Positions 1 through 12,779 of a stretch of 64,000 nucleotides of DNA are shown piece after piece; within the stretch, counting starts at the first letter, position 1; every line of letters starts with the position of its first letter. A program made the translations under genes and the position numbers. The notes below the pieces were generated by a model. The model searched no databases. It had not been told where the DNA came from and was given only the letters and a program-made list of their open reading frames with translations. This DNA is from Sindora glabra (lineage: Eukaryota; Streptophyta; Magnoliopsida; Fabales; Fabaceae): positions 42,131,352 to 42,195,351 of the forward strand of contig CM035235.1 in assembly GCA_020226215.1 (NCBI GenBank). Direction: 5' to 3'.

Positions 1-3000
1 AGAAAAGCTTGAAATTTTGGAATAAAATAAATATGAGAATTTAGTCACAAAATAATTTTTTTCAGCTGTAAATATATCCTAACATTTAAAATTAAGATTC
101 TCTTAATAAAATTTTTAAAATGACCTTAGCAATAACATTTTTCTAAAATTGAGAAGAGATATACGTATTTTGCCTCATAATTAATTTTATGGTAATACAA
201 ATGAAGCCATTGTTTATTCTTGAGAATTGGAAATCAAATAATAGAATCCAATTCAATGTTCAAAATAGTTTCATTTAAAAATTTTATAATTGATTGATAC
301 ACACACCGTAGAAATCCCCTGGAAAGATTCAAGGAGCGTTAATTTAGGCTTTGATTGTTTGATTGGAAAACATTTTTCGTAAAATATATATACACACACA
401 AGTAATATATCATTTATACTAATGGTTCAAATAATAATTCTTTTTAAATATTTTATATTTAACATTGAACAAATAAAATATTTTCTCTTATTGTAATATT
501 TTATAACTATATTTGACAAAAAATATTACCTATCAAAATAAATGAAACTTTAGTTTTCAAAAAAAATTTTCTGGATCCAATCTTAAATGTTTTAATGGTA
601 TAACAATTTAATCTTCAAAGATTTTTTTTTGTCTCAATTTAACCCTAACTATTTCAAAGATATCTCAAAATGATCCTCTTATTAGTATTCAAAATTGATA
701 CTAATGAAAAATCTGGTGTGATTTAACGTAAATTATTGTATTTGACATGACAATTTACGATCCACATGAACTTTTGATTATTATATCTTATAAAAAAATT
801 AAAATTTTTATTTGAAAAGAACTAAATTAAACTCTATTCCATACAGTGAAGTCAATATATTGAATAATATTTTTAGGGATAATTTGGTTATAAGTAAACA
901 TTAAATTGAGTTAAAATTTAAGAAAGTAAAGATTACATGTAATACATAAGAGTTTTCTAATAAATTTTATGGTAAATTGTTAAGATTAAAAATATATGCA
1001 CATAAACTATAATATTTATAACAAGTTATTCAAATGAAAGGAGACAAAAATATAGGTAGGTAAAGTGTAACTTTTTCATAAAAAATTATTATTAAACTTA
1101 TGAAACTTTATTGTAAATATATATTTTTATTGTAAATATTACTAGAAAATTTAAGGGGAAAATACATGTTATCCCTGTAAAGGTAGTTGAGTAACAAAAT
1201 TGATACATAAATTTTAAAATTATATAATAAACTCCCCTAAATTATAGAAAAATGTGAAACTATTAAATTTATTATTAAAATTAAGAGCAAAGAACTCATA
1301 TTCTATCTTTCTCCATCTTCCTTCCCTCCCCACCATTTTTTTCTTACTAGAATTTGTATCCAATAAGAACAAAGTTCCACATTACTAATTTATAAATTTT
1401 TTAATTAAAAAGAGAAAGCTAAATTAGTTAAATTATTACTAACTTAAAAGTTTCTTCAAAAAGAAAAAACTTCATCAAAATCGTTCTAAAATGCCTCCAT
1501 ACAAATATTATCTAATGAATTTTGAATAAACTTTAAGATTTATTTGCATCATTTTACAATTTCCAAAATAGTTAATATTTCTTTTAATTTTGTGTATTTA
1601 TACTTTTATATAGTTGTAGGTATGTGTAAGATTTTTAAGTTTACATACAAATCAAATATAATTACCCTTCTTATTATAGAAGAGGGAAAGAGTGGGAGAA
1701 AAAATAGAGGATAAAATCATTACTATTAATTTTAAACATAAATTTAATAGTTTTAATTTTTTGCAAATTTTAGGGCGGTTTTATGTAGAATTTTAAAATT
1801 TATACACCATTTTTGTTATTTGGCCAAATTTCAGTGTGCAATGTGTAATTTCTCCAAAACTTAAATTCATCATTTTCGCGAAAAGAACTCACATGCCTCG
1901 TGAGAAAATCTGACAGTGATCGGAAACGACGACAGCGAAAAAGGAAAAAAAAAATACAGAAGCTCACCTTCGTGGCATGTAACGAATACAAACAGCTGCA
2001 GCTGCCGGAAGAAGAAGCGGCAGAAGATTTGAGAAATTTGAGATTCGAAGAGATACAGATGAACAGAAAGAGAGTTCTCATTGTGGGAGGCACTGGCTAC
2101 TTGGGTCAGCATCTATTGCAAGGCTATGCAGAAATCGAAGGAAGTCCCTACGATCTAGCTTTCACCCACTATTCTGGTCCTCCTCCTCAAGCTTTGTTAA
2201 ATCTCATTTCTGGTTCTCTTGCTTTCCACGTTGATTTGAAAACGGGAGAGGGCTTCGAAGCCATTTCAAATGCAATTGGTCAGGTTTTGCCGTCATTACG
2301 CCCAACCTTTCAAGAACTGAAATTGATTTTGTTTATGTCACTTTTTGTTGGTGGATTTTTGTAAATACGTGATTTGAGTAATGGGTTGTTCTGTTGTTGC
2401 CCGTATAAGACGTTTGTGATGTTTTTGGATCAAAATATGAACTTTGACATTGTGTGTTGAACTCAATTAGAAGTCTTGTTTGTTTACTTTGAATGATTAG
2501 CCTCCGTGATTGAAAGCTTGAGCAAAAGTTTGAGCAAAATGCGTAATTCTCGAAGTTTGAAATGGTGGACACCTGTATAAAGTTTATGATGGTTTAGCTA
2601 ATCAGTTGCTAAGGAGTGTGTCTTAAAAGAAGAAATGGAAAAGCATTACAATTGGATCTGGGTTTAGTTACCATTGTACAGCTGCAATGTGGCTATTCCA
2701 AGTGACCTATGTTTCTATTTTTGACACCCGGGCTCTGTATGGTTCATTCCCTTCTCAGCGCATGTTGTAATCCGACTCGAAACTCATATGTAAAGACATT
2801 ATGAAAGGATGTTTCTGAAAATCCTACATGAACTTGAAATAACTTGGAAAATTTTGTAAGAAATCTATTTATAATTTTCCTGCAACTTGTAGCTTATTGG
2901 TTTCGATCTTCTTCGTATCAATTTTAGTTTGAAATTGTGCAAAGGCAAAAAGAAGGGTCGTTTTGTTACCATGTCAAAACACAGTCTTCAAAATAGTATT

Positions 3001-4056
3001 GGTACTTGGTTTATTTTGGGACTAACTTTTCTCTTCTTTTTTGATCCTTTTTTTATAATGGCAGCCTGATGTGGTTATCAATTGTGCTGCCATCTCAGTG
3101 CCTCGTGCTTGCGAAGTAGATCCTGATTCTGCCTCTGCTATTAATGTGCCATCATCTCTTGTTAAATGGTTGCAAAGCTTTAAAGAGAGCAATACACTTC
3201 TTGTTCATCTGTCAACTGATCAAGGTAAGCCAACTTTATCATGGCGGGAAGAGGATAAGGAGGATAAAATTAATATTGGACATATTTCTGCTTTTGAAAG
3301 CCCATATTCATGAGAGTGCATAGAAATGTGAATTTATATTTTATTGAAGATTTAGCTTGATTAGAATTCATTAAGTGTACCCTCCTTAAATCTCTTAGTA
3401 TGTTGTGTTCTTTATACCTCTAACACTAGAGACATCAAAATAAATAGAACAAACTTTAACTTATTACTATGAATCTCATACATAATGTTTTGGCTTGCTG
3501 TTTTCTTCCTCTTTTGAACCTACCATGCTGAACCTTTGGGCCAATTTGGCTTACTGTCTATCCTCTTACTCGTTTTTGATAATTTGTTTGCTTGTGATTG
3601 AGACTGCTGAGAAACCAATTTAAATGCTTGACTGATGACGACTTATAGTGGTCAATGAAACCTCTACCATTTATATTATATTTGGATAGGAGAGAATGGA
3701 GTGGAAGGAGAGGAATAAAAGTTTATGTCCTAACCTTCTTCTTGTTTGGAAGTTTTAATTAAGGAGGTGAAGGGATTGAAGATTTATGACTAATCCTCCA
3801 AAGTCCTCCAAAACCCTCCACTGCTCGCTATTTTGTGTTCCTTTGATTTGGAGGGTTTTCAAAGTCATGTCTTAACTATCCATTCTCCTCTCTATCTTCC
3901 CCTCCATTTTCTCCAACTATATTCCCTTTCTTTTCCTTCCTAACTCCTAAATATACCATTAGTGTTTGGAATCCCCCTTGAAATCCATGGGGCCACACTA
4001 TAATCAGGGATAGTGGAATTTCAGTTTTGGACTTTGTTCATTTTTTAGCAACTGTT
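1..4056 (+). repeat. Copy 1 of a large segmental duplication (partner 60018-64000)
   Basis: The sequence from the first base to about 4056 recurs at 60018-64000 in the same orientation, with an offset of about 59.92-59.94 kb. It covers promoter-side DNA, exon 1, intron 1, exon 2 and part of intron 2 of the RmlD-like gene. The match is clear in introns and flanks as well as exons, so this is a DNA duplication and not a retrocopy. About 188-400 is not matched in the partner, which has a TA microsatellite there. Both copies are cut by the window edges, so the full length is unknown. Confidence 0.95.
1858..2058 (+). other. 5' leader of the RmlD-like gene
   Basis: This purine-rich stretch runs up to the proposed ATG at 2059. 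It is recognisable at six other places in the window: 10511, 16975, 30473, 36641, 41742 and 61795. An open frame enters the CDS from upstream only because this copy has one extra A near 2035. The second gene copy has a stop in that frame, so the region is read as untranslated leader. No convincing TATA box or transcription start can be fixed by eye. Confidence 0.7.
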
Positions 4057-6405
4057 TATGCTAAGAAGTGGAGTGACAAACGCAAAAAGCCACCATCATA
4101 ACCACTCTTGTATTCTAAACTTTATTTTTCTTGGTTGATATCATTATTGTGTCATGTGGATGATTTGACTAAGAACAAGCTGCATATCTGACTTGTTTAA
4201 TACTAAAGCGTCATTAATCATTTGGAGATTGCATCATGTTTGTTACAGCTTTTTCCTTCATATACGTTCAGATATTGTTATTGTAATCCTATTACAAATT
4301 GCTTCTTAGTCATACTGCAAATGATGTTTCTTTCCCATCAGTTTATGAAGGGGAGAAGTCCTTTTACAAGGAAGAAGATATTGCTGTTCCAGTGAATGTT
4401 TATGGGAAAACTAAATTGGCAGCAGAGCAATTTATATCAAAAAAATGCTCAAACTATGCAATTCTGAGAAGTAGCATAATCTATGGGCCACAGACAATCT
4501 CACCTGTTCCAAAATCTCTTCCTATTCAGGTGCGTTCATGGCATTTGGACTTTGTATTATATATTTTATTGGCAAAGCTAATACTTCCAACTAATTCTTC
4601 CCGCCATTGGCCAGTTGATGAAAACTGAAGTGCACCTATTCTTGTTGAGTTTGCTGCTCTTGCATATGCCTAATGAAACATCTCTATATTAAATAGTGTG
4701 GTAGTGCTTGCTAACTAATTTCATTTTGAGGTAGTAAGAAATAACTTAAATCCATTTCCTGTCTTGTGTTCACTTTTTCACATTGGTATCTTTTCTCTAT
4801 TGGAGGGAGAAATTAATTAGTTATAATTTTCTGTTTTTAGTTTCAACCTAGGTACACAGACTATATGTTTCATTTTTGGCTCCTTCCAATTCGAGGGCTA
4901 GAGATACAGCAGCATATTCTTGTAAAATATGTCTATATAAGAGAATCTATGATTAGTATAATATTTCTTTTATTCAGACAAAGTATTTAATTGATGCAGT
5001 GGATTGATGGTGCCCTTGCTAAAGGGGAACAAGTACAGTTCTTTCATGATGAGTTCCGTTGTCCAATTTATGTCAAGGATCTTGTAACTATCATACTATC
5101 TTTGACAAGCCAATGGGTATCAGGTATACAAATTCTAGTACCAAAGTTTATATACATTGGTTAGATATATGGTATCCTTCATGTTTGCTTTTCTTATCTT
5201 GTGTGTTATTTGGCAAAATAAGACAGCTGTTTCTCAAAATGTGACTCTTTCAACGTTGCAGAGTGCAATTCAGAATGCTTTTCTGAATCCATTTATGCCA
5301 CGTAAAATTCATGTATACCCTTTTCTTGTGGCACTTTGCAACACTACCTAATAGTTGTCCCATCTTTTCTTGTTTTATGATTTCCTTTAGGATTTTCAGA
5401 TCTTCTCATCTTTCTTTTTTGTCGTCTTTCACTATCTTGTGTTGTTCATTCTACATCAAGAACCAGAGGCATCAACATTTGTGTTCATGCATTTTGTGTT
5501 TCTGAAACTTGTCATAGACAGTAGACAATTGCAGTTGATTCTAAATGCTGGAGGACCTGATAGGGTATCACGTGTTCAAATGGCTGAGGCTGTAGCACAA
5601 GTTAGAGGCTTTGATACCTCATTAATCAAATCAGTATCAGCATCATCTGTAAGCATTGCTTCTCGTATTTTTACTTAGTAACAGTTGTGATGGGATGCAG
5701 AATTGTGGACAATCACGTACTTTGTTTGTTTATCTGTGTTTTCTCTGTATTTTTACAAAATTATTAATCTGTCTTATATCTTGCCTAGTCATGAGTCGAG
5801 ATGTTTTGTTCTCATACCTTCTCTTCATTATCAAATTATGGGGTTTGTCGAATCTCGTGGCTTCACACACCTACCTTCACCAAAAAACAAAGTATATTAT
5901 TCCTATATGGTGGGCACTTGAGCATTTTTTTAGCACCTTCAACCAAGGATGATTGCAGCCCCATGGGCTTAGCTCATGAAGTTAGGATAGGAGGGCTTCT
6001 GGGAAGATTTCTGAAGTAGTCGTGATAATGAATCCTTGATGTACAACAAAGAAAAAGGAGGGGAAAAGAAGTCCCAATGATGGCTTCACATTATTGTGGT
6101 TTATAAACACATCTTTAGGCGTTATGCTTTACCCTGTATCCCTCTCTTGTCCTTTTGGGGAACTAGAAAGGTAGCATGCTTTTACCAAGGCCTTCTTTTG
6201 TATCCCTTTCTGGTGAAGATTTACCAAGGCCTTCTGAACCACATATTTATGCATGATTTTGCTCATTTTTCAGGTTGACCGAGGTGTCAACTGCCCATCC
6301 GACATATCCATGGATATAACTCGATTGGTTCAGACACTAAAAATCAGTCCTGTTTCGTTTAAAGATGGTGTCAAATTAACCCTTACAGCTGAAGCTAAAT
6401 CGTGA
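2059..6405 (+). CDS. RmlD/MAT2B-like NAD(P)-binding Rossmann-fold protein, six exons
   Basis: Coding exons are 2059-2283, 3065-3224, 4342-4529, 5000-5123, 5518-5648 and 6274-6405. They total 960 bp, giving 319 residues plus a TGA stop. All introns are GT-AG and the phases join exactly. The protein has a glycine-rich nucleotide-binding motif GGTGYLG at residues 10-16, NCAA at 81-84, STDQV at 125-129 and the SDR active-site pair in YGKTK (Tyr149, Lys153). It ends in a substrate-binding-like half with FFHDEFRCPIYVKDL near 205-219 and LNAGGPDRVSR near 241-251. This is the extended short-chain dehydrogenase layout of dTDP-4-dehydrorhamnose reductase (RmlD) and of the regulatory beta subunit of methionine adenosyltransferase (MAT2B). 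Plant members are about this length and are usually annotated only as Rossmann-fold proteins, so the substrate is not known from sequence. It is likely cytosolic, since no signal peptide is seen. The start is chosen because homology to the second copy is in frame from this ATG and the upstream frame is not conserved. Confidence 0.93.
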
Positions 6406-7289
6406 GGTAACATTGTCGGATGTCACTTTCTCATCTGCATATCTATGTGATTTCTGATCTATATGTTGAAACTTTATTGTGAGCAGTTCGACCACATTGG
6501 CATCTATATTATATCAGTATTGAAAAATTCATTGCCCAAAATGAACTAAGGAAACTCAATGAACTGTACTGTAATCATGTATTCTTGGATGTACGGGACT
6601 ATTGGTTCTGCATGTATTTTCACATTCCATTGCTGAATATGGTTGAGTGGCAGTATATCAAACTGATATTGTGCTGCTTAATGCGTATTTGAGGTTTGGT
6701 TTGAGAGAACTGAAACCAAGATTATTGTATCCAAACATTATTGTAGCAAAGCATACTTTGTCTCAAATGATGAGAACTAACAGCTTGTATGCTAGATCAC
6801 AAACAAGTATGGGTAGAATATATCAGTCCATTGCTTAAATAAGGTTGGCAAAGACTAATTAATTGGTCTATTAAAATAAAAGGTTTGTCCATTTTTTTTC
6901 TCTTAGGCTTGTAGATTTGTCAAATATATTTATTTAGTAATATAATATGTATTTATAAATAAAATATATGTATATAATATTAGTAATATTTTAATATATA
7001 AAATTCTATGTATAGCCTAATTTAATTGTTAGCCAATTTTTCAACTTTGAAAGCATTCTTTGTAGATAGATTTTTGAATAAGCCAGTTGTCAGCTTCCTT
7101 AATATATCAAATCAAGCCTAAATTTTGGGTTTTATGTCGGTAGGCTGATGCCAAAACTATACAAGGTAAGTATGATCTATTTAAAGGGCGGGCAAATTTT
7201 GGTTCAAATTAGATAAGGAACAAGTTTACATAAGTATTAAAATATTTTAGTTTAACCCCAGCATGGCTGGAATTTTTTATTCATCCTAT
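6406..7289. other. 3' flank of the RmlD-like gene
   Basis: This holds the probable 3' untranslated region of the gene and AT-rich spacer. The first 450 bp are less AT-rich and could be transcribed trailer. No second gene, strong open frame or clear polyadenylation signal could be assigned. Confidence 0.4.
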
Positions 7290-7640
7290 TTAGTAATCAG
7301 CTGTTTATATTAACGGTTAGGTGATTTAATTAATGATTAATTGATAGTTATATTAATTGATTTGATTGTTTGAATAAAAATAATTAATAAAATTAGTTAT
7401 TTATAATTAGTTATTTGCATATAAAATAATATATAAAAATATGAATATATTTTATGAATTATTTAAATATTTTTTATTTTAATATTTTAGCTTTTATATA
7501 TTATTTAGTAAATTAAATTTTTTATAAATAATATATCATTATGGATTATGATATATTAATTTTTTTAATATTAAATTAATATAATTTTTATAATTATTAA
7601 ATTTTATTTTAAGAAATCAATAATTATAATTATTTAAATT
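7290..7640 (+). repeat. AT-rich dispersed repeat, copy 1 (inverse copy at 55740-56150)
   Basis: The reverse complement of 55740-56150 aligns along most of this stretch, from the motif near 7300 (AATCAGCTGTTTATATTAA) through TTTGAATAAAAATAATTAAT to the AT-rich end near 7620. The family is otherwise unidentified. It has no coding capacity and no ends with a clear target duplication. High AT content weakens the alignment, but the order of several less common words is kept. Confidence 0.5.
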
Positions 7641-8469
7641 TTTTTTGTTATCGAAATGGAAGCAGCACCGAGTAACTAGATGAAAGACGCTAATTCAAGT
7701 GGATAAACAGTACTGATTCAGCAGAACATGACAAGACGCAATGAAGAACGAGAAAAGTGTATTTGAACGATTATTTAGACAAAGCTGGAAATAGAAATAT
7801 TCCTAAGGGATAATATAGTCTTTTTCTAATCCATTTATGAATTCACTGAATACAACTGTTGGTAGTAGTGTTTCAAATTTGGCTGTTTTAAGGGTCATTA
7901 ATTAATTATCAAACATAAAAAATAACTAATTTAAAAAGTTAATAAGTTAATTTTGATCGGTATAATAAAAGTCATTTATCAAATAAGATCCTTGTATACT
8001 AAAATTTAGCTCTTTTGTAGGGATGTCTAAAGCCAACTTATTTTTAATATATGATTAAAATATATAATATATTAAATATATTTATATTAATGTAAATTAT
8101 ATTTAATATATATAAAGAAAAAATATCATTAAAAAGATCATGTACAAATATTAGTTCTCTATAATTAAGATTGCATTCCATAATATATATTGTGTATAAT
8201 ATAATAAAATATTTAATATATAAAATTAAAATCAAGCCAATCCAATTTTAAATATATAAATTTAAATTTGATCTATTTATAAATCATGGTTTGAAATTTT
8301 GCCTAAATTCAACTCTTTGAGCCTACTTTCTTAATCTTAAGTCCTGTTTATTTAGGACAAGACCTAGGTTGAGAATTAGGTTGAGTTAGCCTACTTCTAA
8401 TTTAAATTAAAATCTGATCCAACATAATATATTACCACCCCACCCAGAAAGTTTTAATCTTACCTACCA
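7641..8469. other. Unassigned AT-rich spacer
   Basis: No gene is seen. A non-repetitive 250-bp stretch at 7655-7900 is less AT-rich but has no useful open frame. The string TAGGGATGTCTAAAGCC near 8018 resembles the left end of plant non-autonomous hAT elements, but no matching right end was found. Confidence 0.3.
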
Positions 8470-8477
8470 TATATTAG

Positions 8478-9998
8478 TAGAGGTGTCAAAATGGATTAGA
8501 TTTAATGAGTTGGCCTAAAATTAATATAATTTTGTCTGACCTAGGGCTGGGATTAAGACTAGTATGAAAAACGATAACAGTAGTCTGACTTGGTATGGGA
8601 CTAAGATTGGGACTAGAGCTGAGATTGGGATTGAGATTGAGATTGAGATTGATAAGTATTAACCTATCGGATTATTAGGTTAACCTATTAGTCTGGTAAT
8701 AGTAGTAAGTAATAAATAAATAATTTATTATTATATATTTAATTTTTATATAGATATTAAAATAATAGTTTTGGTATATTAAAATTAAATTTTAATATAT
8801 ATAATATTAAAATTAAATTTTAATATATATAATATTAAAATTATATATACGAAAAATATTAAATAATTTTTAATATTAAAATTAATAAATTTATATATTT
8901 AATATTGTCAATATATATTATATAAATTTATCAAAATAAATAATTATATTAAATTTTAAATTAATACTTTAATATTAAAATTTTAAATTATTTAAAAATT
9001 TTAAATAAATAATTTTGGTATTAATTTTAAATATCTTTAATTTTTATATAGTTATTAAAATAATCATTTTGGTATATTAAAATTAAACTTTAATATATAT
9101 AATATTAAAATTGTTTATATGAGCAATATTAAATAATTTTTAATATTAAAATTAATAAATTTATATATTTAATATTGTCAATACATATATTATATAAATT
9201 AATTAAAATAAATAATTATATTAAAATTTAAATCAACACTTTAATATTAAAATTTTGAATTATTTAAATATTTTAAATAAATAATTTGGTATTCATTTTA
9301 AATATATTATATATATATATAATATAATGCATTATTATCTATTTTTATTATTATGTAAAAATTATTATAATTATTTTTTTAATATATTATATAAATAATT
9401 ATTTATTTATATATAGTTGATAATTTATAAATTATTAAATATATTTATTTTTATATAATACTTTAGCTTTGATTAATATATAATTAATAATATTTATTTA
9501 TTTTATTAAATAAAATAAATATATATTATTATATATTATATATTTATATATAATAAAATAAATTTTATATTAATATTTATATAATATATTTATTTTTATA
9601 TAATACTTTGATGTTGATCAATATATATTTAATAATATATATTTATTTTCATATATAATATATATGACTCATTGATATATATATATAAAATAAAATTTTA
9701 AGTCATAATAATATATAATTATATTTAATAAATAATAAAAGATTTTAATTAATTAATGATATAAAATTAATAATAAATGAAAAACTAATATAATAATAAT
9801 AATAAAATGTAATTGGTTATAAAAATCCGTTTGAACCCGCCTAATAAATATCAACCTGAGACTGAGAATGGTACTATAACAATCTGATTTGGACCCGATT
9901 TAATGAAAATATAGACCGCCCTAGGATTGGCTCGATATACAATTTTTGTCTACTGAGTTTGCCTAGTTGGGTTAGGTTAACCTGTTTTGACAAATCTA
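8478..9998. mobile_element. Non-autonomous hAT-like element, 1521 bp
   Basis: The element is bounded by a perfect 8-bp direct repeat TATATTAG at 8470-8477 and 9999-10006, the target-site length of hAT transposons. Its ends are imperfect inverted repeats: left TAGAGGTGTCAAAATGG, right (reverse complement) TAGATTTGTCAAAACAGG. It codes for nothing. The interior is very AT-rich with a GGGATTGAGATT-type minisatellite near 8600-8650 and a 300-bp tandem duplication. It would need a transposase from elsewhere. Confidence 0.85.
8738..9306 (+). repeat. Tandem duplication inside the hAT-like element
   Basis: A unit of about 300 bp at 8738-9036 is followed by a diverged copy of about 270 bp at 9037-9306. 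Both start with TTAATTTTTATATAG and share a long run ending in TTTGGTATT. The first copy also has an extra short repeat of the ATATATAATATTAAAATTAA type. Confidence 0.75.
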
Positions 9999-10006
9999 TA
10001 TATTAG

Positions 10007-10510
10007 GAACAACAGAACAATGCTAATTGTGGGTAAAAAATATTATATATATAAAAAATGAAATTCTAAATTAAATTCTAAATTTTTTATATTTATTAGA
10101 CTAAACTTTATAAATATATCTTAACACTTTGTATTTAATGACAACTCTTTTCTTTCATTCAAAATTTAATTTTGATTTTATTTTCAATACATATAGTATT
10201 ATTAATTATGAATCAATAGATCTCGCAAGTGCCTTCTAGACTAAACATATGGCACATTTCTGATACTATTTGATTAGTTAATCATAAAATGTTATAGTTT
10301 GAGTATAGAGGTAATAGCTGAAGTTCAAACTATATATATATATATATATATATATTGTCAATTTCCAAACATAACATAACATTGGATTAGAAACTTTAAT
10401 TGAAATTGTTTTATATTGTAACAAGAAGCTGTAACATTATATTCAGTTTTCTTATTTATATACAACTCATGCTGTCAGGTATAAAATTGATTTTAAGGGA
10501 GATATCATTC
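10007..10510. other. AT-rich spacer with a (TA)n run at 10331-10355
   Basis: No gene or element was recognised here. The only distinct feature is a TA dinucleotide repeat of about 25 bp. Confidence 0.4.
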
Positions 10511-10596
10511 CAAGGGAAGAAGGGAAAGAAGATTTCAGAATTTGATTTGAAGGGAGACAAATGAATAGGGGGAGAGTTTTAACTGCGGGAGGCACC
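10511..10596 (+). pseudogene. Relic of the RmlD-like gene start (leader end plus first codons)
   Basis: The bases before 10561 match the end of the gene's leader (GAAGAAG..GAAGATTT..GAATTTGA..). From the ATG at 10561 the frame reads MNRGRVLTAGGT, against MNRKRVLIVGGT in the intact gene. Similarity stops after about 12 codons, just past the first glycines of the nucleotide-binding loop. Unlike the four fragments in the array, this one continues into coding sequence, so it arose separately or is an older copy. It cannot make a working enzyme. Confidence 0.7.
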
Positions 10597-11330
10597 ATCA
10601 GTAAAAGACGAAAATTCTTGTATATTTTATTCTTAATCAATAGAAAAAAATTAATTGTACACGTTGTAATATCCATGTACAGTAAAAATTGTATTTTTTT
10701 AATTTTTAATTCATTAAAAAATTAGAATTAATTGTGCAATTTTAATCACTTAATTTAAAATAATATATTTTGATATTTTGAGCCCAAAGTGTTAAATTGG
10801 TAAAGTTTTGATCCTCTATTAATTATTGTCAATTTCCTTCAACTTTTATTAATTTTAGTTTGATCTCTAAGTATTCATTATATTATTTTTCAGATAAGTC
10901 ACATTTTTAGAAAGTTTTTTTATAGATTATTAGCCTCAAAATGATTCAATTTTTTTGCATATAATTCATAAATTTTGCTAAAAATTTTTAAGATCTAAAT
11001 AAGAAATTTCTCTTCTTACTTACATAAAAATTATTTTAAGTTTATATGGAGGAAATATTAGGTAAAAATGGTTTTCTAAAATTAAAAAATTGCGTAAAAT
11101 CAAATAAAATAACTAAAATTTCATCAATTTAATATTTAAAGGGATGGAAATAAATTATTTTAAGTTTGGGAATCAAAATTGTACAATTTATATTTAAGGG
11201 AACCAAAATTATATTTAAACCTAAAAATTATAATTAACTTCTTCCCATTGGTTGAGGACAAGGACATATTATAACTACAGTATTTAAGAGTTTCTTACAA
11301 AAAGACTATACAATTTGTGGTCAATGGACT

Positions 11331-11331
<1 letters not shown>
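10597..11331. other. Unassigned AT-rich spacer
   Basis: Nothing beyond AT-rich, stop-dense sequence is seen between the gene-start relic and the first array unit. Confidence 0.4.

Positions 11332-11382
<51 letters not shown>
11332..11382. repeat. (TAA)n microsatellite, about 17 units
   Basis: A nearly perfect TAA run ends directly in CAACAACAAC, the left edge of the first array unit. The microsatellite therefore sits exactly at the array boundary. Confidence 0.95.
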
Positions 11383-11385
<3 letters not shown>

Positions 11386-12779
11386 CAACAACTCATGAGA
11401 AAAGGTAACTCTTCAAAATTTTCACTTTTATTTGAAAAAATTCTAAATACCAAGTATGCACATTTATGAAAACCTAAGCAAAATGGGAATTGCACATTCT
11501 CATGTTTGAATATTTGGTATGAAATTATGACGTGATTTAAAAAAAAAAAAGTGTATTATGCCTGAACAAATATAAGACAGCATATGAGAGATAACAAATT
11601 TCATGATGAACAGCGGAAATGCATACTAATCTAATCTTGTTTTAATCTTTAAATTAAATTTAATGAGGAGTTAGAGTAAATCAAAATTTGGAAGAAAATA
11701 ACAAATTTATTCACAATTTATATATAATGAGAATAAAAATTTATGCAATTAAAATTTTAATTTGCAATGATGAATTCCATCAAAATATCAAGATGAGAAA
11801 ATATATAAGCGTTGATATGGTTAAACAAACTTATATCTCCATGACTCTTAATCTATTTGTTGCAACTAAGGGTCAATTTTACATCCATGAAGTAAATAAC
11901 TAGCTATTGTATTTTTAATATTAAAAGGTCAAAATGAAAAAAATCAACCCACCACCCCAAATTGAATTGATTGAACTAGAAGCACTTCATAGCCACAAAA
12001 TTCTTCTGCTTAATGCGCTCCAACACTTAAAAAATGTAAGATCAGTTGCTAGTTAAAGAAATTATTTATTTTGCAATTTTTAACACTTAATTTTTATTTT
12101 TAAAATGTTGTAACTCAATCAAAAATAGTAAAATATTACTAAATTAACTTAATCGAATTAAAGGTGTAAATAAATAACTTATATTTTTTATTTAAATCCC
12201 TTACGATAGCGCTTCCTTTTAGTTTGTTAGGTTGATGAAAATTTTCTTTTTGATATTAACATTTAATAAAAAAAAATCATTGTTTTAACTATCTTTGTTT
12301 ATATAAAAAAAATTATAAATGCTACGCTGACCAAGTGGAAAGAAAATTTTTAAAATTTACCCAATTTGAATCAGGGCCTAGTTTAGAAAAGAGAAATTAT
12401 TGGATACAGAGAAATTATAACATTCACAGAAAGTGTGTGTGTGTATATATATATATGAAGTCATTTAGAATAATTTTTAAATACTAATACTCCGTTTATT
12501 TTCTCAAAAAATATTTTTCTAGAAAAATATAATTTTCATATATATATATATTAATAAAAAATGAATATGTCACTTGTATTTATGATTTAAAAAATAACAC
12601 CAAAAGTTATATAGTAATATTCGTGAAAAAAGTAAATTCTTCTTTTAAAAAAATATAGGAATTTACTTTTTTTCAAACTATTTAAATTTAATAGTAAATA
12701 AATAAAATATTTTTTCTCATTTTATTATTTTATAATTATATTTTATGAAATATTTTTCGTTAAAATAAACAAAACCTAA

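Noticed and set aside
1900..2058. Upstream in-frame extension of the RmlD-like protein by 53 residues
   Set aside because: It begins at a GTG, is Lys/Arg-rich, depends on a single extra base absent from the second copy and the array fragments, and is closed by a stop in copy 2.
1800..2572. Minus-strand open frames over exon 1 and intron 1, and the same at 61796-62495
   Set aside because: They are antisense shadows of the gene, appear in both copies only because the DNA is duplicated, and have no domain.
4540..6280. Several plus-strand open frames of 60-98 codons inside introns
   Set aside because: They run out of exons into introns, lack coding character and conflict with the exon joins.
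8044..8235. 63-codon minus-strand frame rich in Ile, Tyr and Asn
   Set aside because: It is typical of chance frames in AT-rich DNA and has no similarity or context.
11332..11382. Microsatellites as CRISPR-like arrays
   Set aside because: There are no spacers; they are perfect simple repeats, and the organism is a plant.
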